Shown: positions 30,464-39,966, numbered from the stretch's first letter. The stretch: DNA of 63,633 nucleotides from Verrucomicrobiota bacterium (GCA_963205105.1 CAUJJW010000234.1:1-63633), one strand, 5' to 3'. Notes: generated by a model from the letters alone, not told the origin. Numbers and translations: made by a program.

Positions 30464-33127
30464 ATGAACGAAGAACAACAGCGGTTGATGGCGGCGCGCA
30501 CCGATCGTGTGCCGTGGCGGAAGTGGGGACCCTACCTCAGCCAGCGCCAGTGGGGTACGGTCCGCGAGGACTGCAGCGCGGACGGCAATGCCTGGGCCTA
30601 CTTTCCGCATGATCAGGCGAGGTCGCGGGCCTATCGGTGGGGTGAGGACGGACTGGGAGGGATCTCGGACGATCACCAGCGCCTGTGTCTTGCATTCGCG
30701 CTGTGGAACGGCGCCGACCCGATCTTGAAGGAACGGTTGTTCGGATTGACGAACAGCGAGGGGAACCACGGGGAGGATGTGAAGGAGTACTACTACTTCC
30801 TCGACAACACCCCGACGCACTCCTTCATGCGGTTCCTCTACAAGTACCCGCAGGCGGCCTACCCGTATGAGCAACTGCTGCTGGGCAACGGTTCGCGCAG
30901 CCGGCTGGAGCCGGAGTACGAACTGATCGACACGGGTGTGTTCGATGGGGATCGGTACTTTGATGTGTTCGTGGAGTACGCCAAGGCATCGCCGGAGGAC
31001 CTGCTGGTGCGCGTCACGATTCACAATCGCGGCCCGGAAACAGCCCCGTTGCACGTGCTGCCGAATCTTTGGTTTCGGAACACCTGGTCGTGGGCGCCGG
31101 GTTTGCCGCGGCCCCGGCTGACGGCGGTGCCGGGTGGGTTGATGGCCGAGCATGGGAAACTGGGCACCCGGTACCTTCACCTGGAGGGCGAGCCGGAGCG
31201 GATCTTCACCGAAAATGAAACGAACCTGCGCCGGATCTGGGGCGTGCCGAACCGCTCCCCTTATGTGAAGGACGCGTTCCATCACCGCATCATCCATCAG
31301 GAACTGGATGTGGTGAACCCGCAGGGCGTGGGAACCAAGGCTGCGGCGGTGTACCACCTCGAAATCGGACCGGGTGAATGTCGAACAATCCGGCTGCGGC
31401 TGAACGACGAAGCGCCGGGTGCAACCAACCTCTTCGGACCCGGCTTCGATGCGGTGTTCGAGGCCCGTTCCCGGGAGGCCGACGCCTTCTACGCGGGTGT
31501 CACCCCGGCCGGCCTGGACGATGACGCGGCGCGGGTGATGCGGCAGGCGCTGTCGGGCATGCTCTGGAGCAAGCAATTCTACTTCTACGATCCCGAAACC
31601 TCGTTGAAGGAGGTTCCTGAGGATCCGACCGTCCCCCGGCAGCGGGTCATGCTGCGGAACCGGGATTGGATGCACCTCTACAACGCCGACATCATCTCGA
31701 TGCCGGACACCTGGGAGTATCCCTGGTATGCGGCGTGGGACCTGGCCTTCCACACCGTCGCCCTGGTGATGGTCGACCCGGACTTCGCCCATGATCAGCT
31801 GGAGATGATGCTGCGGGAACGTTACCTCCATCCCAACGGCCAGATCCCGGCCTACGAATGGAACTTCGGCGATGTGAACCCGCCGGTGCACGCCTGGGCG
31901 ACGCTTTACGTCTATCAGATCGAAAAGGAGCAGAGCGGCACCGGGGATCTGAACTTCCTGAAGCACGCCTTTCAGAAACTCCTGCTGAACTTCACCTGGT
32001 GGGTGAACCGCAAGGATGCGAACGGACGCAACGTGTTCGAGGGCGGCTTTCTGGGGTTGGACAACATCGGGGTGTTCGACCGGAGTTCACCGCTCCCCAC
32101 GGGGGGGCGGCTCGAGCAGGCGGATGGCACCGCCTGGATGGCCTTCTTCAGCCAGAGCATGCTGGAGATCGCCATCGAACTGGCCCAGCACGATCCGGTT
32201 TACGAGGACATGGCGCTCAAGTTCTTGGAGCACTTCCTGCGCATCGGCGCGGCGATGGATCGGATGGGAGAGCACGCCGATGAGATGTGGGATGAAGGCG
32301 ACGGGTTTTTCTATGACGTGCTGCGGCTTCCGAATGGGGAGGCCACCCGCATCCGAATCCGGTCCGTGGTGGGATTGCTGCCGCTGTGTGCGACGACGGT
32401 GGTGGCCGGCGAGGCGATCCGGCGGCTGCCGGGGTTGATGGATCGCGCGAAGTGGTTTCTGTCGCGCAACCGTCACCTGGCATCGCAGATGGCGGCGCCC
32501 GACAAACCGGGGGTGAACGGCCACTTTCTGCTGAGCCTTTTGGATGAAGCCAAGCTCCGACGCATCCTGGCCCGAGTGCTGGATGAGTCCGAGTTCCTCG
32601 GACCCTACGGCGTTCGATCGATGTCCAAACATCACGCTGAGAATCCCTACACCTTCCATCATGGCCACGAGGTCTTCCGGGTGGCGTATCTGCCCGCCGA
32701 ATCGGATTCGGGAATGTTCGGGGGAAATTCCAACTGGCGCGGTCCGGTGTGGATGCCGATGAACGGTCTGCTCGTCCGGGCCCTGCTGAAACTGCATCTC
32801 TACTATGGCGATGATTTTCAGGTCGAATGCCCGACGGGCTCGGGCCGCACCATGAACCTGCGTGAGATCGCCGCGGAGATCAGCCGTCGGCTCGCCGCGA
32901 TCTTTCTTCGGGATTCGACCGGGCGCCGCGCCGTGTACGGCGGGGCGGAGAAGTTCCAGAAGGATCCGCACTGGCGCGACCATCTGCTCTTCTACGAGTA
33001 CTTCCACGGCGACAACGGCGCGGGGTTGGGAGCAAGCCATCAAACCGGGTGGACGGGCATTCTGGCGAAGCTGATGGGGTTGGCTGCAGCCACCCCGGCG
33101 TTGCCTCCGGGGAAGGGAAGCGGCTAG
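30464..33127 (+). CDS. GH63-family glycoside hydrolase
   Basis: An 887-residue (alpha/alpha)6-barrel glycosidase of the bacterial GH63 type (glucosidase or mannosylglycerate hydrolase-like). The N-terminal beta domain begins WKKWGPYLSQRQWGTVRED-like at about residue 20. Catalytic-domain signatures are WDLAFHTVALVMVDPDFAHDQ, with Asp426 the probable acid, HADEMWDEGDGFFYDVLR, and NWRGPVWMPMNGLLVRALLKLH. No signal peptide is present, so it acts in the cytoplasm. It follows ppk2 by 85 bases and precedes the DUF4239 gene by 12, within the tightly packed plus-strand cluster. Confidence 0.9.
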   Translation: MNEEQQRLMAARTDRVPWRKWGPYLSQRQWGTVREDCSADGNAWAYFPHDQARSRAYRWGEDGLGGISDDHQRLCLAFALWNGADPILKERLFGLTNSEGNHGEDVKEYYYFLDNTPTHSFMRFLYKYPQAAYPYEQLLLGNGSRSRLEPEYELIDTGVFDGDRYFDVFVEYAKASPEDLLVRVTIHNRGPETAPLHVLPNLWFRNTWSWAPGLPRPRLTAVPGGLMAEHGKLGTRYLHLEGEPERIFTENETNLRRIWGVPNRSPYVKDAFHHRIIHQELDVVNPQGVGTKAAAVYHLEIGPGECRTIRLRLNDEAPGATNLFGPGFDAVFEARSREADAFYAGVTPAGLDDDAARVMRQALSGMLWSKQFYFYDPETSLKEVPEDPTVPRQRVMLRNRDWMHLYNADIISMPDTWEYPWYAAWDLAFHTVALVMVDPDFAHDQLEMMLRERYLHPNGQIPAYEWNFGDVNPPVHAWATLYVYQIEKEQSGTGDLNFLKHAFQKLLLNFTWWVNRKDANGRNVFEGGFLGLDNIGVFDRSSPLPTGGRLEQADGTAWMAFFSQSMLEIAIELAQHDPVYEDMALKFLEHFLRIGAAMDRMGEHADEMWDEGDGFFYDVLRLPNGEATRIRIRSVVGLLPLCATTVVAGEAIRRLPGLMDRAKWFLSRNRHLASQMAAPDKPGVNGHFLLSLLDEAKLRRILARVLDESEFLGPYGVRSMSKHHAENPYTFHHGHEVFRVAYLPAESDSGMFGGNSNWRGPVWMPMNGLLVRALLKLHLYYGDDFQVECPTGSGRTMNLREIAAEISRRLAAIFLRDSTGRRAVYGGAEKFQKDPHWRDHLLFYEYFHGDNGAGLGASHQTGWTGILAKLMGLAAATPALPPGKGSG

Positions 33128-33139
33128 AAGGCCAAGACT

Positions 33140-33916
33140 ATGGACCGAAGTCTTTTGGCGGGCGCATTTGCCTCGGCTCTTTTCCTGGGCGTCTTGGTGT
33201 TGCTGGAAGTGGGGCGCCGGTATGGAAAGCGGCGGTTGGCCAGGGAAGCCGAAGGGGCTCGGGCCGGGCTTGGCGTCGTGGACGGTGCCGTGTTCAGTTT
33301 GCTGGGCCTGCTTCTCGCCTTCTCCTTTTCCGGGGCCGCTACGCGGTTTGAAGGTCGCCGGTCCCTGATCCTGGCGGAGGCCAACGCGGTGGGCACGGCG
33401 TGGCTTCGACTCCGCCTGCTCCCGCCCGAGTCACAACTGAAGCTTCAGGAACTGTTCCGCCAGTATCTGGACACGCGGTTGCTGGCGTACCAGTCGATGG
33501 ACGACCTTCAGGAGGCCGCGAAGCGCCTCGAAGCGGCTGTCGCCATCCAGGGTGAGATTTGGGCGGAGTTCCTGCGGGCGGCCCAAACCGATCAAGGTCA
33601 GCGGGCGCTGGTTCCGCTGGTGGTCGCCTTGAATGCCATGTTCGACATGGCCACGACACGAACCGTCGCCGCCCAGGAACACCCGCCCATGATCATCTTT
33701 TTCATGATCGGGGTTCTTTCCTTCGTCAGTGCGTTGCTGGCCGGGTACGGCATGGCGGGTTCCAAGGAACGCAGCTGGCTCCATGTGCTCGGCTTCTCCC
33801 TGGTGTTGTCACTCACCGTCTACGTCATTCTCGATCTGGAGTACCCGCGCATCGGCCTGATCCGGATCGATGCCGCCGACCAGATCCTCAGGGACGTGCG
33901 GAAGTCCATGGAATGA
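33140..33916 (+). CDS. DUF4239-family membrane protein
   Basis: A 258-residue bestrophin-like (DUF4239) protein. It has two N-terminal helices (LLAGAFASALFLGVLVLLEVG, AVFSLLGLLLAFSFSGAATRF), the characteristic ANAVGTAWLRLRLLPP stretch, a long amphipathic middle and two C-terminal helices (MIIFFMIGVLSFVSALLAG, VLGFSLVLSLTVYVILDLE). The family has no assigned function. It sits 12 bases after the GH63 gene and its stop overlaps the next start as ATGA. Confidence 0.82.
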   Translation: MDRSLLAGAFASALFLGVLVLLEVGRRYGKRRLAREAEGARAGLGVVDGAVFSLLGLLLAFSFSGAATRFEGRRSLILAEANAVGTAWLRLRLLPPESQLKLQELFRQYLDTRLLAYQSMDDLQEAAKRLEAAVAIQGEIWAEFLRAAQTDQGQRALVPLVVALNAMFDMATTRTVAAQEHPPMIIFFMIGVLSFVSALLAGYGMAGSKERSWLHVLGFSLVLSLTVYVILDLEYPRIGLIRIDAADQILRDVRKSME

Positions 33917-36324
33917 GCGCGATGCCAGGCGGATCCGACCCATGGAGCGCCGGATGGATGAACCGCTGGCAGGATCCCATCCGCCAGAGGACGACTCTGG
34001 GAATTCTGGTTCTGGTGTTGGGGGTTCTCGCGCTGGCGGTGCCCCTGTGGCCCGAACTCGCACCGGAACGGCGGCTCGGCCTGTTGCTCGGAGCCACGGC
34101 GTGCGTCGAGATGTTTCATGGCTTCCGGCGGACCGACTCGATCGGCCGGCGGGCCGCCTGGTTCGGAGGTGCCATTACCCTCGCGATGGCCATGCTCCTC
34201 TGGAACGCGCCCGCCCTCGCCGGTCGGTCGGTGGTGGTGCTGGTGGCCGGCTGGTTCTTCCTGGATGCCGTCCGACATGGGATCGCGGCCGCGCGCAAGC
34301 ACCATGAAGGTCTGACCAGCCGGAATTCATGGCTGGCCAGCGTCGGCAACGGGTTGGTCGTCGGCCTGATCTTGTTCTCCGGCGATCGTGGCACGCTCTG
34401 GACGCTCGCCGTGGCCTCGGCGCTTCGCATGTTCGGCGTGTCCGCCCAGATCGCCCGGGCTCCCGTCTTTGCTGCCAGCGATGCCGGGGATGCTGCCGTG
34501 CGGGATCTGGGGTTGTCCGACTATCCTGAACTGCGGGCCCTGGGGGACCGGATCGAGGAGGAGGAAGCGGGGCGGAAGTCCGTCGATGGGTTCTGGGTGG
34601 CGACCTTCATCGTCACGCTGTTTGCGATCCATGTGGGGCGGATGGGATTGGATCGCTCCACGCTGGGCATTGTGTCGCCGGCGGTTGCGGTGCTTGGCGA
34701 TCTGGTGGTGGCCTGGGTGATCGGATTGGGCCTGGTGATTCCCCTTCGGGTGCTGGTCCGGGCCCTGTCGCGTCCGCTGGAACGGCGGGCGTGGGCGTGG
34801 TGTCTCGCAGTGCCTGGGGAGGGCCGGGCGACCTGGCGTGGGGTGGCGGGCCGGCGTTGCGTGCGATTCTGGCTGGTGGACCGCCTGCGGTTTGCGGTGC
34901 GCATTCGACAGGCGCGGTTTTCGTTGCGGGTCGCGCTGGCGCGCGGGTTGCAGATCGGGTTGCCGGTCTCGGCGATTCTCGCGGCCACCACGCCGATGTG
35001 GGGCATGAGCTGGTATTTCGATACGGAGAACTACGCTGCGGGCATCTGGAATTCCTGGGCGGAGGCGCGCACGGATGTGTGGCGCGAAGCCATGGTGAAG
35101 GCGGTGGTTGAAAAGGAGACGGGAGCGGGACGTGCGGAACCGGATTTTGCCGTCCAACCGCCCGGGGTGAAGCCGGGGGAGGATTTCGCGTTTGTGGTGA
35201 TTGGCGACACCGGGGAGGGGGATGCCTCGCAGCATGTGCTCCGCGACCAGCTGATCCTGGCCGCGCTTCAGCCCGAGGTGCGCTTCGTCGTGATTTCTTC
35301 CGACGTGGTTTACCCGACCGGGGAGATGAAGAACTACGAGGCGAATTTCTGGCTGCCGTTCAAGGGGGTTCGGAAACCGGTCTACGCCATTCCGGGCAAC
35401 CACGATTGGTACGACGCGTTGGAAGGATTCGCTGCGACGTTTCTGGAACCGGACGCCGCCCGGACCGTGATGCAGGCCCGGGTGGAGGCTGACGGCGGGC
35501 TCGATGGCCGGGTGGATCGACGGATGAAGCGGTTTCTGGGCGAGGCCAGTCGGCTGAGGGAGGAGTACGGGGTGCCCACCGGGTTCCAGCAGGGTCCATT
35601 CTTCCAGTTCCAGACCGATCGCTTTGCCTTGTTCGCCCTGGACACGGGTGTTCGGAAGCGGCTCGACCCGATGCAGGAAGCCTGGTTTCGGTCGGCTTTG
35701 GAGTCGGCACGCGGGAAATTCAAGATGGCGATCCTGGGACATCCCTTGTACGCGGTGGGTCAGTATCGGGCCGAGGACAACGAGGAATTCCAGGCAATCC
35801 ATGACCTGCTGCGCGAGCATCGGGTGCGTGTGGTCATGGCCGGCGATACGCACGATTTTGAGTACTACGCGGAGGTGCGCGATGGGTGGGGTCGACGTTC
35901 CACCAACGCCATCCATCATTTCGTGAACGGCGGAGGCGGCGCCTTTCTCACCATGGGCGTGCAGTTGGCCAAGCCGGGCACCATGCCGGTGAACGACTGG
36001 GCCTTCTACCCGGCCACCGCGCCGCTCGTGGCCAAGGTGGAGTCCAGGAATTCATTCTGGAAGGCGCCGCTCTGGTGGTGGACGAAGGAATTCCAGGCCT
36101 GGCCTTCCGCGCCCGAGTGGTTGTCCGCGGCCTTCGATTACAACGTCGCCCCCTTCTTCCAGAGCTTCGTCGAAGTGCGGGTGGAACCCTCGGCGAACCG
36201 GGTGAGGCTGCGTCCCTGGGGTGTCCATGGTCCGCTCCGGTGGCGGGACTTGCAGGCGTCACCCGGGCTTCGACCGGAGGGGCTGTCGGAAGAGGATGCG
36301 GTGGAATGGATCTTCAGTCTGTGA
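33913..36324 (+). CDS. Membrane metallophosphoesterase with HdeD-like N-terminus
   Basis: 803 residues from the ATG at 33913, overlapping the DUF4239 stop. Residues 1-170 form several helices resembling DUF308/HdeD (GLLLGATACVEMF, VVVLVAGWFFLDA), followed by further helices to about 380 (ATFIVTLFAIHVGRMGL, AVLGDLVVAWVIGLGLVIP). The C-terminal calcineurin-like phosphoesterase has GDTGEG (Asp432), a TSSDVVYP-like second block, GNHDW (495-499), GHPLY (609-613) and GDTHD (644-648), so all the metal ligands seem present. The phosphatase would face one side of the membrane; the substrate is unknown. I found no obvious signal peptide other than helix 1. Confidence 0.85.
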   Translation: MSAMPGGSDPWSAGWMNRWQDPIRQRTTLGILVLVLGVLALAVPLWPELAPERRLGLLLGATACVEMFHGFRRTDSIGRRAAWFGGAITLAMAMLLWNAPALAGRSVVVLVAGWFFLDAVRHGIAAARKHHEGLTSRNSWLASVGNGLVVGLILFSGDRGTLWTLAVASALRMFGVSAQIARAPVFAASDAGDAAVRDLGLSDYPELRALGDRIEEEEAGRKSVDGFWVATFIVTLFAIHVGRMGLDRSTLGIVSPAVAVLGDLVVAWVIGLGLVIPLRVLVRALSRPLERRAWAWCLAVPGEGRATWRGVAGRRCVRFWLVDRLRFAVRIRQARFSLRVALARGLQIGLPVSAILAATTPMWGMSWYFDTENYAAGIWNSWAEARTDVWREAMVKAVVEKETGAGRAEPDFAVQPPGVKPGEDFAFVVIGDTGEGDASQHVLRDQLILAALQPEVRFVVISSDVVYPTGEMKNYEANFWLPFKGVRKPVYAIPGNHDWYDALEGFAATFLEPDAARTVMQARVEADGGLDGRVDRRMKRFLGEASRLREEYGVPTGFQQGPFFQFQTDRFALFALDTGVRKRLDPMQEAWFRSALESARGKFKMAILGHPLYAVGQYRAEDNEEFQAIHDLLREHRVRVVMAGDTHDFEYYAEVRDGWGRRSTNAIHHFVNGGGGAFLTMGVQLAKPGTMPVNDWAFYPATAPLVAKVESRNSFWKAPLWWWTKEFQAWPSAPEWLSAAFDYNVAPFFQSFVEVRVEPSANRVRLRPWGVHGPLRWRDLQASPGLRPEGLSEEDAVEWIFSL

Positions 36325-36432
36325 CGGCTCGGGGTGGTGGGACGGGATGTCCGCCGTTGCCCGGCACTGGATGGGGCGATTACGATGCTTCGCGTCGCCT
36401 TGAGTGAACCGACGGTCCCGACGCTGAATTCC

Positions 36433-37527
36433 ATGTTTGACCATTCCCGCCTTCGAGTGTTCCCCCTTGCCGAGCGCAAGAGTCTCACCCGTGTTGAGGA
36501 GATTCTGATCGATCCGGCCTCGACGCCCCCTGTGCTGTCGGAGGCGGTATCCCAGCAGGTGGCCCGGGCGGTGGCTGACATCCGGTCGGCGCGCGAGCGG
36601 GGTGCGGCGGTGATGTTGGTTTATGGTGCGCACCTGCTGCGCAACGGGACCTCGCTGATCCTGGATCGCCTGATGGAGCAAGGTTGGCTGACGCACCTGG
36701 CCACGAATGGTGCTGGAACGATCCACGACTGGGAATATGCCTGGCTGGGGCGTTCGACGGAGAAAGTGGAGGACAACGTGGCGACGGGAACGTTTGGGAC
36801 CTGGGACGAGACCGGCCGGAACATTCATTTGGCGCTGCTGGCGGGCGGGCTGGGTGGGGCGGGTTATGGCGAATCGTTGGGACGGTTCATTGCCGAGGAT
36901 GGGTGTGTGCTGCCTCCCTCCGAAGAACTGGCGATGTTGTTGGGGAATTTTCCGGCGGACCCTTTGGCACCGGCGGCGGCGGACCTGTTGGTGGCCATGC
37001 ATCGGCATGGGCTGGTGGAGGGGCGGCATGACGTGGTGCATCGGTGGAAGCACGCCTCCATTCTGGCATCGGCCTATCGGCACGGTGTGCCGTTCTCGGT
37101 CCATCCGGGCATCGGTTACGACATCGTGGCCTGCCATCCGATGTTCAATGGCGCGGTCCTGGGACGGGCGGCGGAGGTGGATTTCAAGCGGTTCGCTTCC
37201 GCGGTGGAGCAGTTGGACGGCGGCGTGGTGTTGAGCGTGGGTTCGGCGATCATGGGACCGCAGGTGTTCGAGAAGACCCTAAGCTGTGTTCACAACGTGC
37301 GACGTCAGGACGGTCGGCCCAACGTGCAAGGCCACAGCATCTACGTGGTGGATTTGCAGGATGGCGGAGGGTGGGACTGGACGCAGGGGGAGCCGCCCAA
37401 GTCCAATGCCGCGTACTACCTGCGCTTCTGCAAGAGTTACTCCCGCATGGGCGGGGCCATGCACTATGTCCAGTCGGACAACGCCGCCTTCATCCACACC
37501 CTGGCGCGGGCGTTGGAGGCTAGCTGA
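36433..37527 (+). CDS. Deoxyhypusine-synthase-like protein
   Basis: 364 residues from the ATG at 36433. Earlier in-frame ATGs at 36334 and 36385 would add 33 or 16 residues that look unlike the family. The body follows the deoxyhypusine synthase fold: MLVYGAHLLRNGTSLILDRL, LATNGAGTIHDWEYAWLG, EKVEDNVATGTFGTWDETGRN, FSVHPGIGYDIVACHPMFNG, and a GGVVLSVGSAIMGPQVFEK segment. Eukaryotic and archaeal enzymes modify the lysine of eIF5A/aIF5A with spermidine. Bacteria lack eIF5A, so the reaction here is probably a related NAD-dependent aminopropyl transfer, as in homospermidine synthase-type relatives (inference). Confidence 0.75.
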   Translation: MFDHSRLRVFPLAERKSLTRVEEILIDPASTPPVLSEAVSQQVARAVADIRSARERGAAVMLVYGAHLLRNGTSLILDRLMEQGWLTHLATNGAGTIHDWEYAWLGRSTEKVEDNVATGTFGTWDETGRNIHLALLAGGLGGAGYGESLGRFIAEDGCVLPPSEELAMLLGNFPADPLAPAAADLLVAMHRHGLVEGRHDVVHRWKHASILASAYRHGVPFSVHPGIGYDIVACHPMFNGAVLGRAAEVDFKRFASAVEQLDGGVVLSVGSAIMGPQVFEKTLSCVHNVRRQDGRPNVQGHSIYVVDLQDGGGWDWTQGEPPKSNAAYYLRFCKSYSRMGGAMHYVQSDNAAFIHTLARALEAS

Positions 37528-37540
37528 GGGGATGCGTTTT

Positions 37541-38560
37541 TCAGGGTGCCCAGCGTTGGTAGCGGGCTTGCATGGATTCAACGGTCGACGGTGTGGCCAC
37601 CGCGATCACCAGGTATTCGAGGGTGAAACGCTCCCCGGCCGCGAGCGTTCGAGGTTCCTGATCCAGGCGCTCCGTGGCTGAGAGGTAGGCGAACGGGGTT
37701 TTCATTGAGAAAAACCAGGGAGCACCTCCGTGATTCCGTGGGTGCCCCAGCATGGCGAACGTGGCCGAAGCACCCGCCGCATTCCAGACCACCGCCGCCC
37801 AGGGATGGCGTGAGACATCCTGCCGGTTGCCCGAAAGATCCAAAGGCCCGTTTCCGGTCAGATGCTGGGCCGTGGCATCGAGGTCGGCGTGGAAACGGGC
37901 CCCGAGCCCGAAGTAATTCGCGCCGCCCCAGGTGACTTCCCGGGTGGAACGGCCGACTTCGAACGCCGACCGCCAATGAAGGGCCACTTCACGACGCGGT
38001 TCATCGACGGTCACGGTCAGGGTGCGGTGCTCGATCAGGAGCGCCTTGCCGAGGGTGTCGGGGAGGAAGGCATCCTCGGGTGCCAACCAATGCAGGGTCT
38101 GGACCAGGCTGACTTGTGGAAGTCCGCCCTCACCGGTGACCGGCGGGGACGAGATGGTTTCGACCGCCTTTTGCACGCCGGATCCGGGGACTTCCTCCCA
38201 GAAATTGATCTGGTTCAACCGGATCGCGTACATGAGACCGTGATGATGGAGATGGTCCGAGGGTGCATCGCGCAGCAGGTCCCGGCCTTCCACGGTGCGC
38301 AGTTCCTTCACGTACGGTTTGTATTGTCCCGGGGTGAAGGTGTAGCGGAGCACGGTTCGTCCCTGGTGTTGGACGACCCATTCGGAGGGTACCTGGTTGG
38401 TCTGAACGGTCAGGGTGGCGGCGTCGGCGGTGCCCAGCATGAGGAGGGCGGCCAGGCCGGATTCGAGGAAGCTGGGGCACGCCCTGGGTTGGAGGCGGGG
38501 ACGGTGAGTGCCGAGTAGGGGAAACATGGCGGTAGGAGTGATGCCGCCAGTGAACGACAT
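37541..38560 (-). CDS. PmoA-like (DUF6807) secreted protein
   Basis: A 339-residue PmoA-family protein (named for loose similarity to methane monooxygenase subunits; not a methane enzyme). It has an N-terminal hydrophobic export signal (about 32-48), then SDHLHHHGLMYAIRLNQINFW (His-rich, residues 101 on), LIEHRTLTVTVDEPRREVALHW and a late GHPRNHGGAPWFFS block. The family is common in Planctomycetota and Verrucomicrobiota and of unknown substrate, probably sugar-related. The ATG at 38560 was used; an ATG at 38527 would remove 11 residues and leave the signal intact. It is the terminal minus-strand gene before the plus-strand cluster and lies 13 bases from its neighbour's stop. Confidence 0.78.
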   Translation of the reverse strand: MSFTGGITPTAMFPLLGTHRPRLQPRACPSFLESGLAALLMLGTADAATLTVQTNQVPSEWVVQHQGRTVLRYTFTPGQYKPYVKELRTVEGRDLLRDAPSDHLHHHGLMYAIRLNQINFWEEVPGSGVQKAVETISSPPVTGEGGLPQVSLVQTLHWLAPEDAFLPDTLGKALLIEHRTLTVTVDEPRREVALHWRSAFEVGRSTREVTWGGANYFGLGARFHADLDATAQHLTGNGPLDLSGNRQDVSRHPWAAVVWNAAGASATFAMLGHPRNHGGAPWFFSMKTPFAYLSATERLDQEPRTLAAGERFTLEYLVIAVATPSTVESMQARYQRWAP

Positions 38561-38618
38561 GGGGAACGTGCGACAAGACTTCTGGGGGCGGCACGATGTT
38601 GGGCCAATCCTCTGGCCA

Positions 38619-38652
38619 ACAAAAGGGCGAGGGGCCCCGAAGGGCCCCTCGC
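38619..38652 (-). terminator. Intrinsic terminator of the sorted-protein gene
   Basis: An 11-bp perfect stem, GCGAGGGGCCC (38627-38637) with GGGCCCCTCGC (38642-38652), and a CGAA loop. Read on the minus strand it is followed by CCCTTTTGTT (38626 to 38617). It sits just after the stop of the gene at 38690. Confidence 0.85.
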
Positions 38653-38689
38653 GTGGGTGGGTGCTAGGATCGATGAGCCGACTCTGAGA

Positions 38690-39364
38690 TCAGGCGAAGC
38701 GACGGCGGGCGGCGCCGATCAGCATCAGGCCTCCACCGAGCATTGCGGCGGCCATGCCGTTGTCGGGCAGGTTGATCAGCACGCTTTGGCGGCGGTAGAA
38801 GGGATCATTGGGAGAGCCGCTGGTCTTGGTCGGGTTCAGCACGCCGATGCCAGCGCGGGTCGAGTCGGCCATGGCGTTGCCGATGGAGCCGAATTCGCTG
38901 ATGACCGCTTGGATGAAGATGTTGGCGAAGTCGACGGACTGTTCGTTCTCCAAAGCCCAGATCGCGTTTTGGAGGATCCGGCCGCTGGCGGCGCGGGCGG
39001 CGTTGGCAGCCGGGGTGCCTGTGGCGAAGCTGTAGCTCGGGAGCGTGCCTTCGGTGAAGAGCTCATACAGGAAGGCCGTACCTTCGGAGATCGGGTCGGG
39101 GTTTCCGCCGCCGATACCACCGGCTTCGGCAGCGCCGCTGGTGGTGAAATTGTAGGTCGTGTTGAAACCGAGACCCTCGTTGCGCTCCAGGCAGAACGTG
39201 TAGAAGTCGGGGCTCCCACCGGTGCCGAGGATGTCGGCGGCGAATTCACCACCACCGTAGGTCGCATCCCGCCAGGCCGGCGAGGTGAACACCACTTGGG
39301 CGGCTTCCGCCACGGGAACAAACGCAGATCCGGCCAGCAGTGCGGTCATCACAAACTTCTTCAT
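38690..39364 (-). CDS. Secreted protein with exosortase-type C-terminal sorting tail
   Basis: 224 residues from the ATG at 39364. The start was chosen because GGAG lies 6 bases upstream (the clearest ribosome site in the window) and MKKFVMTALLAGSAFVPVAEA is a clean signal peptide. The mature part is small-residue rich (DATYGGGEFAADILGTGGSPD, AGGIGGGNPDP). The last residues read LPDNG, then a hydrophobic helix (AAAMLGGGLMLIGA) and RRR, which is the VPDSG-CTERM type of exosortase signal. The protein is therefore probably anchored or exported at the cell surface. A strong terminator follows. Confidence 0.82.
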   Translation of the reverse strand: MKKFVMTALLAGSAFVPVAEAAQVVFTSPAWRDATYGGGEFAADILGTGGSPDFYTFCLERNEGLGFNTTYNFTTSGAAEAGGIGGGNPDPISEGTAFLYELFTEGTLPSYSFATGTPAANAARAASGRILQNAIWALENEQSVDFANIFIQAVISEFGSIGNAMADSTRAGIGVLNPTKTSGSPNDPFYRRQSVLINLPDNGMAAAMLGGGLMLIGAARRRFA

Positions 39365-39966
39365 GTACTTCTCCATACGTCTTTGAGTTTTAAGGTTGGG
39401 TCGTTGGTCTCTTGGACAGCCCCCTGTCCTCCACACATAAAGCAGCCCCCGTGCCACAGGCGGATGCCGACATTCCCCAGGACCCTCTTCCGCCCGGCTC
39501 CATGGCCGCCCAAGCGAGTCAACTCCTTGAAACGCATCCCATTGCTGCTGTTTGGGGGCGATTCAGCCGGTTCGGCCATCCACGGACCCCTTCGTCCGAC
39601 CATTGCATTCCGGTCTCCCCGGGTTTGGGGTCGCCGTAAAGACTCCCGACACCGTAAGTCCTCTGTTTTCAGGGATGCTACCGTCCCACCACCTCGGTGA
39701 GGGCTTCGCTCCGACGCGGTTTTTGCTTGGAACGTGAAGTTTTCCGACGCTTTGAGGCAGTGACTGTTGCATTGCATTTGCATGGTGCAGTGGACTTTGC
39801 AGTGGTTTGGGCGATCCACTTCGATCCGGTGGATCGATTACATTCCAAGCCTACGCGAAAGCTGTGGTCGCGTGATGGGGGCAGACGTGTTCGGCGCTCG
39901 CCGGGGATCTGGCCGAGCGGGCGGATGTCGATCGGGTGAAGCTGCGCGGAGTCGAGGAGGGTGCCG
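39365..39966. other. 602-base gap between minus-strand genes
   Basis: No complete gene is visible. The minus strand at about 39876-39990 looks coding in a frame shifted from the adjacent deacetylase (see the pseudogene entry). The region next to 39365 must contain the promoter of the sorted-protein gene, but I cannot place it. Short TTGCATTGCATTTGCATGG direct repeats occur at about 39767-39787. Confidence 0.4.
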
